From NCBI GenBank assembly GCA_030593065.1, contig JAUVHV010000001.1:209965-242868 (forward strand): a DNA stretch of 32,904 bases. The letters are read 5' to 3'. The translations under genes were made by a program, and so were the position numbers. This DNA comes from Candidatus Omnitrophota bacterium. GTDB lineage: Bacteria > Omnitrophota > Gorgyraeia > JABMRG01. The notes under the pieces were generated by a model, which saw nothing but the letters and a program-made list of their open reading frames with translations, was not told the origin of the DNA and did no database searches. Positions 1 through 7,345 of the stretch are shown here, in pieces; positions within the stretch are counted from its first letter, which is position 1, and each line of letters starts with the position of its first letter.

Positions 1-296
1 TGCCCGGAATGTTTGCCCGGATTTGGGTATCGGTATATGAAAGGAAGAATACTATCAAATTACCGTCTCCCTGTTTTTACGATATGGATAATAACGGTGA
101 GTTCGACTCTGTGTATGTAGTTACAGATGATAATATTGCTGCGGTAAGGCCGATTAAGATAGGGTATGTTTCTACAGATTACGTGGAAGTAACAGATGGC
201 TTACGAGAAGGCGAGCAGGTAGTTTCAGAATCTATGGCAGAGCTCAAAGACGGTGTCAGGGTTGATGTGATTGAGATTCAAGAAGCCGCCTTTTAA
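1..296 (+). CDS. RND efflux periplasmic adaptor (membrane fusion protein), 3' end only
   Basis: This is the C-terminal end of a HlyD/AcrA-type adaptor, which links an inner-membrane RND pump to an outer-membrane channel in the periplasm. The reading frame is open at the window start (P-G precede the first Met at 9), so the true start lies upstream. The visible part has the late beta-barrel and membrane-proximal pattern of the family: PGMFARI, a strand reading VYVVTDDNIAAVRPIKIG, then DGLREGEQVV and a final strand with LKDGVRVDV. One oddity is the stretch DMDNNGEFDSVYVV, a D-x-D-x-N-G-x-x-D loop like those of calcium-binding FG-GAP repeats, where adaptors usually have only a short turn. Two RND permease genes follow 39 bp downstream, so the three genes probably form one efflux operon. 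The family call is secure; the substrate cannot be told. Confidence 0.9.
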   Translation, partial: PGMFARIWVSVYERKNTIKLPSPCFYDMDNNGEFDSVYVVTDDNIAAVRPIKIGYVSTDYVEVTDGLREGEQVVSESMAELKDGVRVDVIEIQEAAF

Positions 297-331
297 TACC
301 GAAAACCTATAACCTGAAACCTACAACCGAA
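297..331 (+). repeat. Five tandem heptamers filling the adaptor-permease gap
   Basis: Directly after the adaptor stop codon the spacer consists of five consecutive 7-bp units: TACCGAA, AACCTAT, AACCTGA, AACCTAC, AACCGAA, with core AACC(T/G)Ax. Only the four bases TACA separate the last unit from the ATG of the next gene. No Shine-Dalgarno sequence is present, so the permease is either translated by coupling to the adaptor or uses another initiation signal. The array may be a small genome-wide intergenic repeat. Confidence 0.75.
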
Positions 332-335
332 TACA

Positions 336-3300
336 ATGGGATTATCAAGTTTTTCAATAAGAAGGCCGGTTACGGTCATAATGTTTTTTTTAGGTATCGT
401 GCTTTTTGGCCTGATATCATGGACAAGGCTTCAGCAGGAGCTATACCCCCCTATTACTTATCCCCAACTTAGCGTAATCACCTTTTACAAGGATGCTGCC
501 CCTGAGGAGATGGAGATTCTGGTTACAAAGCCTGTAGAAGAGGCTGTTGGTACAGTAAGCGGTGTGCGGCGCATAAGTTCTATTTCAAAAGAGGAGACAT
601 CCCTCGTCATAGCGGAGTTTAGCTGGGGCACGAATATGGATTTTGCGGCTTTAGGAGTACGGGAGAAGATAGACCTGATAAAAGAGAGTCTTCCTCGCGG
701 CTCTGAAGACCCTATTGTTATGAAGTTTAATCCGTTTGAGCTCCCTCTTATGGTTTTAAATATTACCGCTGATAAGATTAGCCCGGCAGAATTGCGTAAA
801 ATCGTTAGTAAAGTAATCAAGAATGAGATAGAAAAAGCAGATGGCGTAGCAGCTGCTAATATAACCGGCGGGCGAATACCTGAGGTGCTTATTGAAATAG
901 ATCAGGATAAGCTCATGTCCAAACAGCTTGCCCTTAATGAGGTAGTGGAGCTGATAAGTAAGTCAAACCTCAATTACCCAGCGGGTACTATAGAAGAGAG
1001 CTTTTATGAATACCTGATAAGGACCATAGGCGAATTCCAGGTTATAGGAGATATTGATAATGTTGTAGTAGGGCTTGATGATAGAAAGAAAAAAAGCGAG
1101 TTTACTGAATTCGGGTATCAGGACCAGGCGGAGAAAGAGGCAAGAGCGGTGCCTGATGTCAGGCTTATTTTTCTTAAAGAGATAGCCACGGTTAAAGAGG
1201 TTTTTAAGGATAAGACATCGGTTTCCCGTTTTAATAACCGGGATAATATATCGATAGCTGTACAGAAGCAGGCAGACGCGAATACACTGCAGGTAGCAAA
1301 TCGTGTAAAAGATATCATCACGCGCTTAAAGAAAGTATTGATTAAGAATATAAATATAAATATAGTCGCGGATCAGTCGACAGCAATAAAGACTAATATA
1401 CGCGGTGTGCGTGACGCGGCGCTCCAGGGAGGTATTCTCGCGTTCCTGGTACTTCTCTTTTTTCTGGGGAATGTAAAAAGCGCGGCAATAGTCGCGCTGA
1501 ATATACCTATATCTATGATGGTTGTATTCGCGTTCATGTACTTAAGCGGTATAACAATAAATATGATATCTTTGGGCGGCCTGGCGCTTGGCGTGGGCAT
1601 GTTGGTGGACAATGGCATAGTTGTAATCGAGAATATATACAGGCATCGCCAGGAAGAGAATATGCCTTTGAAAGAATCGAGCATCTATGGCGCTACAGAA
1701 GTAAGCGGCGCTATTACAGGTTCTACGCTTACAACTATAGCTGTCTTTCTTCCCATGATTTTTGTAATAGGTATAGCAGGACAGATATGCAAAGACCTGG
1801 CATTTACAGTAACATTCTCTCTTTTAGGATCATTGGTCGCGGCATTAACATTGATACCTATATTAAGCTCTAAAGTACGTAATATTCCATCAGTGGTTGT
1901 GGAAAAAGAGAAGGGCTTAGCTGGTATGATTCTCAGGCCTCTGCAGATTTTTACACAGAATACACTCACCCTTTTTATAAGCCATAAGCCCATCTGTTTA
2001 AGCCTAGTGCTTCTTATCTTTCTTGGAACCTGTTTATTGTTACCTATGCTTGATACAGAACTTCTTCCAAAGGTTGACCAGGGCCAGTTTACCATAAAAT
2101 TGGAACTGCCCCCGGGAACAAACCTCGATTTTACAGATAGTATCACAAAAAAGGTAGAGTCGTATCTTTTTGAGATGCCGGACATAGAAAGCGTAACAGT
2201 CAATATAGGTTCTACAAAAGAGAAGAAGGGTACAGCGCTTCTTGAAACAATGGGTTCTAACCAGGCCCAGATTATAGTCAGTTTAAAACCTAAGGCAAGA
2301 TTTGGTAGAAGGGGAGAAGGCTTTCGCGTAGCTTCTACTTCAGATATTTTGCAGAAAATAAAAAACCAGCTTGGGCCCGAAGACCTTACAGGCGCTAATG
2401 TAGAATACATACTCCAGGAAAGCGTATTTAAATCCGCTTTTCAAACAGATGCCCCTGTTGTTATAGATATCAAAGGCCATGAGCTTAGTAAATTACGCGG
2501 TATTACCAATGATATAGAAGAGCGTTTGAGTAAGATACCCGGAATATACAGCATAAGAGATACTCTGATCGCACCTGCTCCGGAAGTTAAGATAAATATA
2601 TTTAAGGATAAGGCAGCAACGTTTAATCTTGCGGTAAGTGATATAGCGCTTACCGCTCAGACTGCTATAAAGGGTTTTGTAGCAACGAAATTTAAAAGAG
2701 AAGGCGAAGAGATAGATATACGAGTGCGGTTACAAAAGTCTGACCGTGATAATATGGCAAGAGTAAGAAGATTACAATTACATTCTCCGTTAGGCATAGA
2801 TGTACCGCTTGCGGAACTTGCCTATTTTAGTACAGGAAAAGGCCCAAGCGAAATAAAACGCCAGGATCAGGAAAGGGTTGTTGTTGTAACGGCGTCTATA
2901 TTAAACAGGTCGTTTAAGGATGCGTCAGGCGCTATTGTCTCTATGCTTAAAAAATTAAAACTTAAATCCGGGTTTTCAGCGGAACTTACCGGGGAAAGAG
3001 AACAGATACAGGAGTCTTTTTCAAGTCTGCGGATGGCGCTTATCTTATCAATACTCCTTGTTTTTATGATAATGGCATCCCAGTTTGAATCTTTATGGCA
3101 GCCGTTTGTAATACTCTTTACTATCCCACTCTCAATAATAGGTGTTATTTTAATTCTTTTGTTTACAGGTACGCCGCTTAGCGTAATGGTGATATTGGGA
3201 GTAATTATCCTTGGCGGTATAGTAGTAAATAATGGCATTGTGCTTATAGATTATACAAATATATTGAGAAAACAAGGTTTGAGCGCGTACGATGCTGTTA

Positions 3301-3971
3301 TTACCGCAAGCCGCAGGCGCTTAAGGCCTATAATAATGACAGCTCTTACTACGATACTGGGTTTAGTGCCTTTGGCATTGGCTTTGAATGATGGGGCGCA
3401 ACTACAGCAACCTATGGCAATAGCGGTTATAGGCGGGTTGGCAGTCTCTACGTTTTTGTCGCTTATTATCATACCAACCATATATTTAGGCCTTGAAGAT
3501 TTGATCCAGTTCCTAAAAGATAGATTGCGCGGCAGCAATGTTAAAACTCAGGATAAGGAAAAGCTGCTTGCGCCAATACCTGATGTTGCGCCTGCGCCAA
3601 TAAAACCGATGCCTGTTATAACAGAAGCTAAAGAGCAGGAAGATACTAATAGGACTATAGCGGAAAGGGAGATAACAATAGAGTATGAAGACGATTTAGG
3701 TAAGCCAAAAGAGAGGCCTGCAAAGCCGGATGACAGAATGCAGGGAAAGATACCACTCAGTACCTGGAAGAGGCTTACCCCAAGGCATAAAGAACTTATA
3801 ATCTATCTTAGAAAGAATAATAAAATTACAAGGAAAAAATATTCTGACCAATTCGGCATATCTGTTCCAACAGCAGCGCGCGACATTAAACTGCTTTTAG
3901 ATAAAGGTATAATTATCGCAAAAGGCCCTGCCGCGATAGGGCGTTATTATATGTTAGATGAGGAGATTTAG
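336..3971 (+). CDS. RND efflux permease (AcrB/MdtB-like) with C-terminal winged-helix tail
   Basis: Inner-membrane RND (resistance-nodulation-division) transporter of the hydrophobic/amphiphilic efflux class, expected to export small molecules using the proton gradient. It has the usual N-terminal FSIRRPVTVIMFFLGIVLFG helix, a porter domain (TKPVEEAVGTVSGVRRISS), a TM4 block GMLVDNGIVVIEN with Asp425, and a second half with FESLWQPFVILFTIPLS and TM10 VVNNGIVLIDYTN. Compared with the AcrB proton relay (two Asp and a Lys), only the first Asp is kept; the others are Asn426 and Asn965/966. The core ends near residue 1065. A Pro/Glu/Lys-rich linker and a winged-helix DNA-binding-like domain follow (about 1146-1205, including TAARDIKLLLDKG), making 1,211 residues where about 1,030 is normal. 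The ATG at 336 matches the family N-terminus although it lacks a ribosome site. The gene overlaps the next permease by one base. Confidence 0.95.
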   Translation: MGLSSFSIRRPVTVIMFFLGIVLFGLISWTRLQQELYPPITYPQLSVITFYKDAAPEEMEILVTKPVEEAVGTVSGVRRISSISKEETSLVIAEFSWGTNMDFAALGVREKIDLIKESLPRGSEDPIVMKFNPFELPLMVLNITADKISPAELRKIVSKVIKNEIEKADGVAAANITGGRIPEVLIEIDQDKLMSKQLALNEVVELISKSNLNYPAGTIEESFYEYLIRTIGEFQVIGDIDNVVVGLDDRKKKSEFTEFGYQDQAEKEARAVPDVRLIFLKEIATVKEVFKDKTSVSRFNNRDNISIAVQKQADANTLQVANRVKDIITRLKKVLIKNININIVADQSTAIKTNIRGVRDAALQGGILAFLVLLFFLGNVKSAAIVALNIPISMMVVFAFMYLSGITINMISLGGLALGVGMLVDNGIVVIENIYRHRQEENMPLKESSIYGATEVSGAITGSTLTTIAVFLPMIFVIGIAGQICKDLAFTVTFSLLGSLVAALTLIPILSSKVRNIPSVVVEKEKGLAGMILRPLQIFTQNTLTLFISHKPICLSLVLLIFLGTCLLLPMLDTELLPKVDQGQFTIKLELPPGTNLDFTDSITKKVESYLFEMPDIESVTVNIGSTKEKKGTALLETMGSNQAQIIVSLKPKARFGRRGEGFRVASTSDILQKIKNQLGPEDLTGANVEYILQESVFKSAFQTDAPVVIDIKGHELSKLRGITNDIEERLSKIPGIYSIRDTLIAPAPEVKINIFKDKAATFNLAVSDIALTAQTAIKGFVATKFKREGEEIDIRVRLQKSDRDNMARVRRLQLHSPLGIDVPLAELAYFSTGKGPSEIKRQDQERVVVVTASILNRSFKDASGAIVSMLKKLKLKSGFSAELTGEREQIQESFSSLRMALILSILLVFMIMASQFESLWQPFVILFTIPLSIIGVILILLFTGTPLSVMVILGVIILGGIVVNNGIVLIDYTNILRKQGLSAYDAVITASRRRLRPIIMTALTTILGLVPLALALNDGAQLQQPMAIAVIGGLAVSTFLSLIIIPTIYLGLEDLIQFLKDRLRGSNVKTQDKEKLLAPIPDVAPAPIKPMPVITEAKEQEDTNRTIAEREITIEYEDDLGKPKERPAKPDDRMQGKIPLSTWKRLTPRHKELIIYLRKNNKITRKKYSDQFGISVPTAARDIKLLLDKGIIIAKGPAAIGRYYMLDEEI
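3770..3968 (+). other. Winged helix-turn-helix domain fused to the RND permease C-terminus
   Basis: The last 65 or so residues (about 1146-1211) read as a compact winged helix. LTPRHKELIIYLRKN forms helix 1, ITRKKYSDQFGIS gives helix 2 and the turn, VPTAARDIKLLLDKGII is a recognition helix of the T-A-x-R-D-L type seen in DeoR-like and Fic-associated regulators, and a wing ends GRYYML. It follows the last transmembrane helix and a charged linker, so it should lie in the cytoplasm. It could tether DNA to the pump or act in protein interaction; nothing in the sequence decides which. Confidence 0.75.
3960..3965 (+). promoter_or_regulatory. Ribosome binding site setting a GTG start
   Basis: GAGGAG lies five bases before the GTG at 3971, inside the last codons of the first permease. 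It supports GTG as start, with the stop and start sharing one base (TAGTG). Confidence 0.75.
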
Positions 3972-6900
3972 TGGGACTACCGCATTTTTCAGTAAAAAGG
4001 CCAATTACTATATCTATGTTCTTTCTGGGCATAATTATTATAGGGCTTATCGCTTTTAGCCGTCTGCCTATCGAACTTCTTCCAAATTTCAGTTTTGGCG
4101 ACATATCAATATTTGTTAATATACGAGGAGGTATACCGCCGGAAGAGGTGGAAGAACAGGTAACCAAACCTATCGAGGAAGCGGTAGGCACTGTCTCTCA
4201 TCTGCGCGATCTTATATCCATATCAGAAGAAGGCCGTTCGCGCGTAGTGCTGCGGTTTGAACCCGGCATAAATATGAACTACGCTTTTTTAGAAGTCAGG
4301 GAGAAGTTTTCAAGGATAAGATCCAAGCTTCCCAAGCAGATAGAAAAACCTGTTATCGCGAAATTTGAGCAGCAGGATAGGCCCATAGTGATACTTGCTG
4401 TTACGGCCTTAGGATATACGCCTGAGATGCTCAGGAGGATTGCGGATGAGAATATAAAGGATCGTATCCTGAGAGTAAATGGCGTAGCCAATGTTGATAT
4501 TGGCGGGGGTAGGGAACGCAAAATACTTGTTGAGGCAGATCAGAGGAAGCTTCAGGCATATCGCCTACCCATCGGAAAGGTTATAAGCGCTCTCAACACG
4601 AACAATTTAGACTTGCTTCTTGGTTCATATGATAAGGAACGGGATAAACATCTTATTCGTATTATAGGTGGATTTAAGAGTATAGAAGATATAGAAAATA
4701 TCGGTATTGCCGCTACGCCAAGCATGTCTATTATCAAAATAAAGGATGTCGCGAGTGTCAAGGATTCTTATCTTGAGGCCAAGAGCTACGCGCGCGTAAA
4801 TGTTCTTCCTGTAGTCTCTTTATATATCCAGAAAGAGAGCGAGGCAAATACAGTTGAGGTAGCAGACGGCATCCAGAAGGTGAAAGATGAACTTACCTCC
4901 GGCATATTGGATAAACGTATAAGGCTTATCGAGACCTATAACCAGGCAGATAGCATAAAACAGGCCATCGACAGTGTTAAAAAGACTCTTTTATGGGGCG
5001 CGTTATTTGCCATCCTGATATTGTGGTTTTTTTTAAGAGATATACGTTCCACTTTTATTATAGCGGCTGCCATACCAGTATCTGTAATAGCTACTTTTAT
5101 GTGTATGTATTTTTTTAAGATTACACTCAATGTCATGACCTTAAGCGGTTTAGCTATCGGTGTTGGTATGCTTGTAGACAGTTCAGTTGTTGTGCTTGAG
5201 AATATACACAGGCTTAAAGAGCGGGGCCTTAAGGTTGCAAACGCGGTAATTGCAGGCGCCCAGGAGATGATACTCGCGATAACAGCGGGAACCATAACTA
5301 CTATTGTTGTGTTTTTACCAATTATCTTTATAAGCAAAGATATAAGGATCTTGTATATGGGGCTTGCCCTTACAGTGACATTCTCACTTATTGCGTCGTT
5401 ATTTGCGGCGCTCTCTTTAGTTCCTATGCTTTCGGCCTATTTACCGGGGATGAGTTGGTATAGAGTATTCAGATTAAAAGGCCCCAAAGAAGGGGGCCCT
5501 CAAAAAATAGTTGGTGTAAAGCAAAAACTATTTATAGAAAAATTCAGAAAAAAATATAGAGGCCTTTTGATAAAGAGCCTGCGCAGCCGTTATCTTCTGA
5601 CTATTATTACATTGGTATTATTTTGCGGCGCGATATATGTCTTGCGGTTCCATATAGAAAAGGAGTTTATCGGTACGGCAGGACAACAGGATTTTACTGT
5701 ATTTATTGAACTTCCGACGGGCGCAAAGCTTGATATTTCAGATCAGGCTGTTTCAGGTATAGAGAAAATATTAGAGACTATCCCTGAGATAAAACAGTTT
5801 TCATCCCGTATAGAGAAGTGGTCATCCAAGGTTTATGTAAAACTGGTTCCTTTGGCTCAGAGAACGCGTTCCGCCAAGGAGGTTATTGAGGACCTGCGCA
5901 CAAGGGTTGAAGATGTAGAAAGAAAATTCCGTGAAGCGTTTATCTATTTTGAGGAGGCAGAAGAGTCAGAGACCAATGAAATTATCATCGATATTTTTGG
6001 ATATAATTATAACACGCTCAACGAGCTCGCAATATCCATGCTCACCAGGATGCAGGCTATTCCAGGGCTTCTGGACCTTAAGATAAGGTGGAGAAAAGGC
6101 AGGCCGGAATGGAAGCTCAAAGTGGATCGCCAGAAGGCAGCGCTGTATGGGCTCACAGTCGATGATATTGCGAATGTGGTCCATGCGCAGATGAGAGGTT
6201 TAAGGGCTACACTCTATCACACACAGGCAAAGGAGATAGAGGTTATAGGCAGGTTGCAGGAAAAAGACAGGCGTACGCTCGATCAACTCAGAAAACTTAC
6301 ACTTATAACAGCAGATGGCACAAGAGTGTTTTTGGAACAGATTGTCGATTTTGAACCGGGTATAGGCCCAAGCAAGATATGGCGAAAGAATAAATCCAGG
6401 ATGATACAGATAAGCGCAAATCGCGGAAACTATGCCTTTGGTACGGCAGCAGAGAAGATACAGGGGGTATTAAAGGGCCTTAAGCTGCCTAAGGATTACT
6501 ATTATAATTTTGGTGAAAACTACTGGAGAATGATACGTAATCAGAAGGAGTTTTTAGCGTTTTGGCCGCCCGGCATATTGTGGATAGTTATAGTGCTCAT
6601 ATACCTGGTGCTTGCATCTCTATTTGAATCTTATTCCCAGCCTTTTATTATTATGATAACAGTTCCTCTCGCAACTATAGGTGTTGCCGCGGCATTGTGG
6701 ATAACAAAGAAGACAATAAATATAAGTGTCCTTATGGGTGGTATTATGCTTGGTGGGATTGTTGTAAATAACGCTATTATACTGATCGACTATACCAACC
6801 GCTTGATACAGCAGGGATTTCGAAGGCAAAGAGCTATTATAACAGCCAGTATAAGGCGTTTGAGGCCAATTATGATGACAACCTGCACAACCCTTTTAGG

Positions 6901-7069
6901 CCTTCTTCCTATGGCCGTTGATAGGAGTGAACAGGCAACTCTCTGGTCCCCATTGGCAATAACAGTTATGGGTGGGCTTATCAGTTCGACAATACTTACC
7001 CTTTTTGTTGTTCCAAGTACCTATCTGATTTTCCAGGACATAAAAAGACGTTTCCTACCCCAGCCTTAA
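3971..7069 (+). CDS. Second RND efflux permease (AcrB/MdtC-like)
   Basis: Inner-membrane RND transporter of standard length (1,032 residues). It shares the layout of its neighbour: PHFSVKRPITISMFFLGI at the N-terminus, TKPIEEAVGTVSHLRDL in the porter domain, TM4 GMLVDSSVVVLEN with Asp403, a second half beginning after residue 530, FESYSQPFIIMITVPLA, and TM10 GIVVNNAIILIDYTN. At the AcrB proton-relay positions the second Asp is Ser404 and the Lys is Asn933/934, so a single membrane Asp remains. Translation starts at GTG, overlapping the previous stop and preceded by GAGGAG, so synthesis of the two pumps is probably coupled. Two unequal permeases behind one adaptor recall the heteromeric MdtABC arrangement. 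Substrate is unknown. It lacks the winged-helix tail of its partner. Confidence 0.95.
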   Translation: MGLPHFSVKRPITISMFFLGIIIIGLIAFSRLPIELLPNFSFGDISIFVNIRGGIPPEEVEEQVTKPIEEAVGTVSHLRDLISISEEGRSRVVLRFEPGINMNYAFLEVREKFSRIRSKLPKQIEKPVIAKFEQQDRPIVILAVTALGYTPEMLRRIADENIKDRILRVNGVANVDIGGGRERKILVEADQRKLQAYRLPIGKVISALNTNNLDLLLGSYDKERDKHLIRIIGGFKSIEDIENIGIAATPSMSIIKIKDVASVKDSYLEAKSYARVNVLPVVSLYIQKESEANTVEVADGIQKVKDELTSGILDKRIRLIETYNQADSIKQAIDSVKKTLLWGALFAILILWFFLRDIRSTFIIAAAIPVSVIATFMCMYFFKITLNVMTLSGLAIGVGMLVDSSVVVLENIHRLKERGLKVANAVIAGAQEMILAITAGTITTIVVFLPIIFISKDIRILYMGLALTVTFSLIASLFAALSLVPMLSAYLPGMSWYRVFRLKGPKEGGPQKIVGVKQKLFIEKFRKKYRGLLIKSLRSRYLLTIITLVLFCGAIYVLRFHIEKEFIGTAGQQDFTVFIELPTGAKLDISDQAVSGIEKILETIPEIKQFSSRIEKWSSKVYVKLVPLAQRTRSAKEVIEDLRTRVEDVERKFREAFIYFEEAEESETNEIIIDIFGYNYNTLNELAISMLTRMQAIPGLLDLKIRWRKGRPEWKLKVDRQKAALYGLTVDDIANVVHAQMRGLRATLYHTQAKEIEVIGRLQEKDRRTLDQLRKLTLITADGTRVFLEQIVDFEPGIGPSKIWRKNKSRMIQISANRGNYAFGTAAEKIQGVLKGLKLPKDYYYNFGENYWRMIRNQKEFLAFWPPGILWIVIVLIYLVLASLFESYSQPFIIMITVPLATIGVAAALWITKKTINISVLMGGIMLGGIVVNNAIILIDYTNRLIQQGFRRQRAIITASIRRLRPIMMTTCTTLLGLLPMAVDRSEQATLWSPLAITVMGGLISSTILTLFVVPSTYLIFQDIKRRFLPQP

Positions 7070-7095
7070 AAATCCATATTTTTTGGCAAATTTCC

Positions 7096-7123
7096 TTGAC
7101 TTATAGTGATTAAATGGTATACT
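7096..7123 (+). promoter_or_regulatory. Candidate sigma-70-type promoter for the giant gene
   Basis: TTGACT (7096-7101) and TATACT (7118-7123) are separated by 16 bp, each one or two mismatches from consensus. They lie 26 bp after the second permease stop and about 130 bp before the giant gene start, giving a leader of roughly 120 bases. This is the best promoter match in the gap. Confidence 0.5.
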
Positions 7124-7144
7124 TTTCTTGTACCTTAATAAAGG

Positions 7145-7172
7145 TTTAAAAAATGGTAAAAAAAAGTATAAT
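7145..7172 (+). promoter_or_regulatory. Second candidate promoter with a perfect -10
   Basis: TATAAT at 7167-7172 matches the -10 consensus exactly; TTTAAA at 7145-7150, 16 bp upstream, is a weak -35. The surrounding sequence is very AT-rich, so chance is a real possibility. Confidence 0.3.
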
Positions 7173-7238
7173 AAACATAAATAAAACTTTGGCATCTTTC
7201 ACCTTCTAATGTGTTATATATATAGATAGTATACCTGT

Positions 7239-7245
7239 AAGGGAG
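7239..7245 (+). promoter_or_regulatory. Ribosome binding site of the giant gene
   Basis: AAGGGAG lies seven bases before the ATG at 7253. It fits translation from that Met, which is followed at once by a signal-peptide-like segment. Confidence 0.7.
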
Positions 7246-7252
7246 TAATACC

Positions 7253-7345
7253 ATGTTTTACACTAATAACAGAGGAAAAATAATATTTAAAAGTATAAGT
7301 ATTATAATAGTCCTCTGTTTTTTCTTTCAGGATATCGCCTGGGCG
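7253..7345 (+). other. N-terminal signal peptide or anchor of the giant protein
   Basis: Residues 1-31 have a basic start (R7, K9, K13), a hydrophobic core ISIIIVLCFFF and a polar end QDIAWA, with a possible AWA cleavage site after residue 31. This targets the following TIKI-like domain out of the cytoplasm, unless it stays as an uncleaved anchor. Confidence 0.75.

Noticed and set aside
297-331. CRISPR-type array
   Set aside because: The units are 7 bp and directly abutting, with no spacers and no cas genes.
1685-2410. Long minus-strand open frame (241 codons) opposite the first RND permease
   Set aside because: It lies fully inside a strongly supported RND gene, has no ribosome site, and its Ser/Ile-rich translation looks like an antisense shadow.
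7070-7090. Possible terminator after the second permease (AAAAAT CCAT ATTTTT)
   Set aside because: The stem is only A-T pairs and the stretch is simply AT-rich; no GC-rich hairpin is present.
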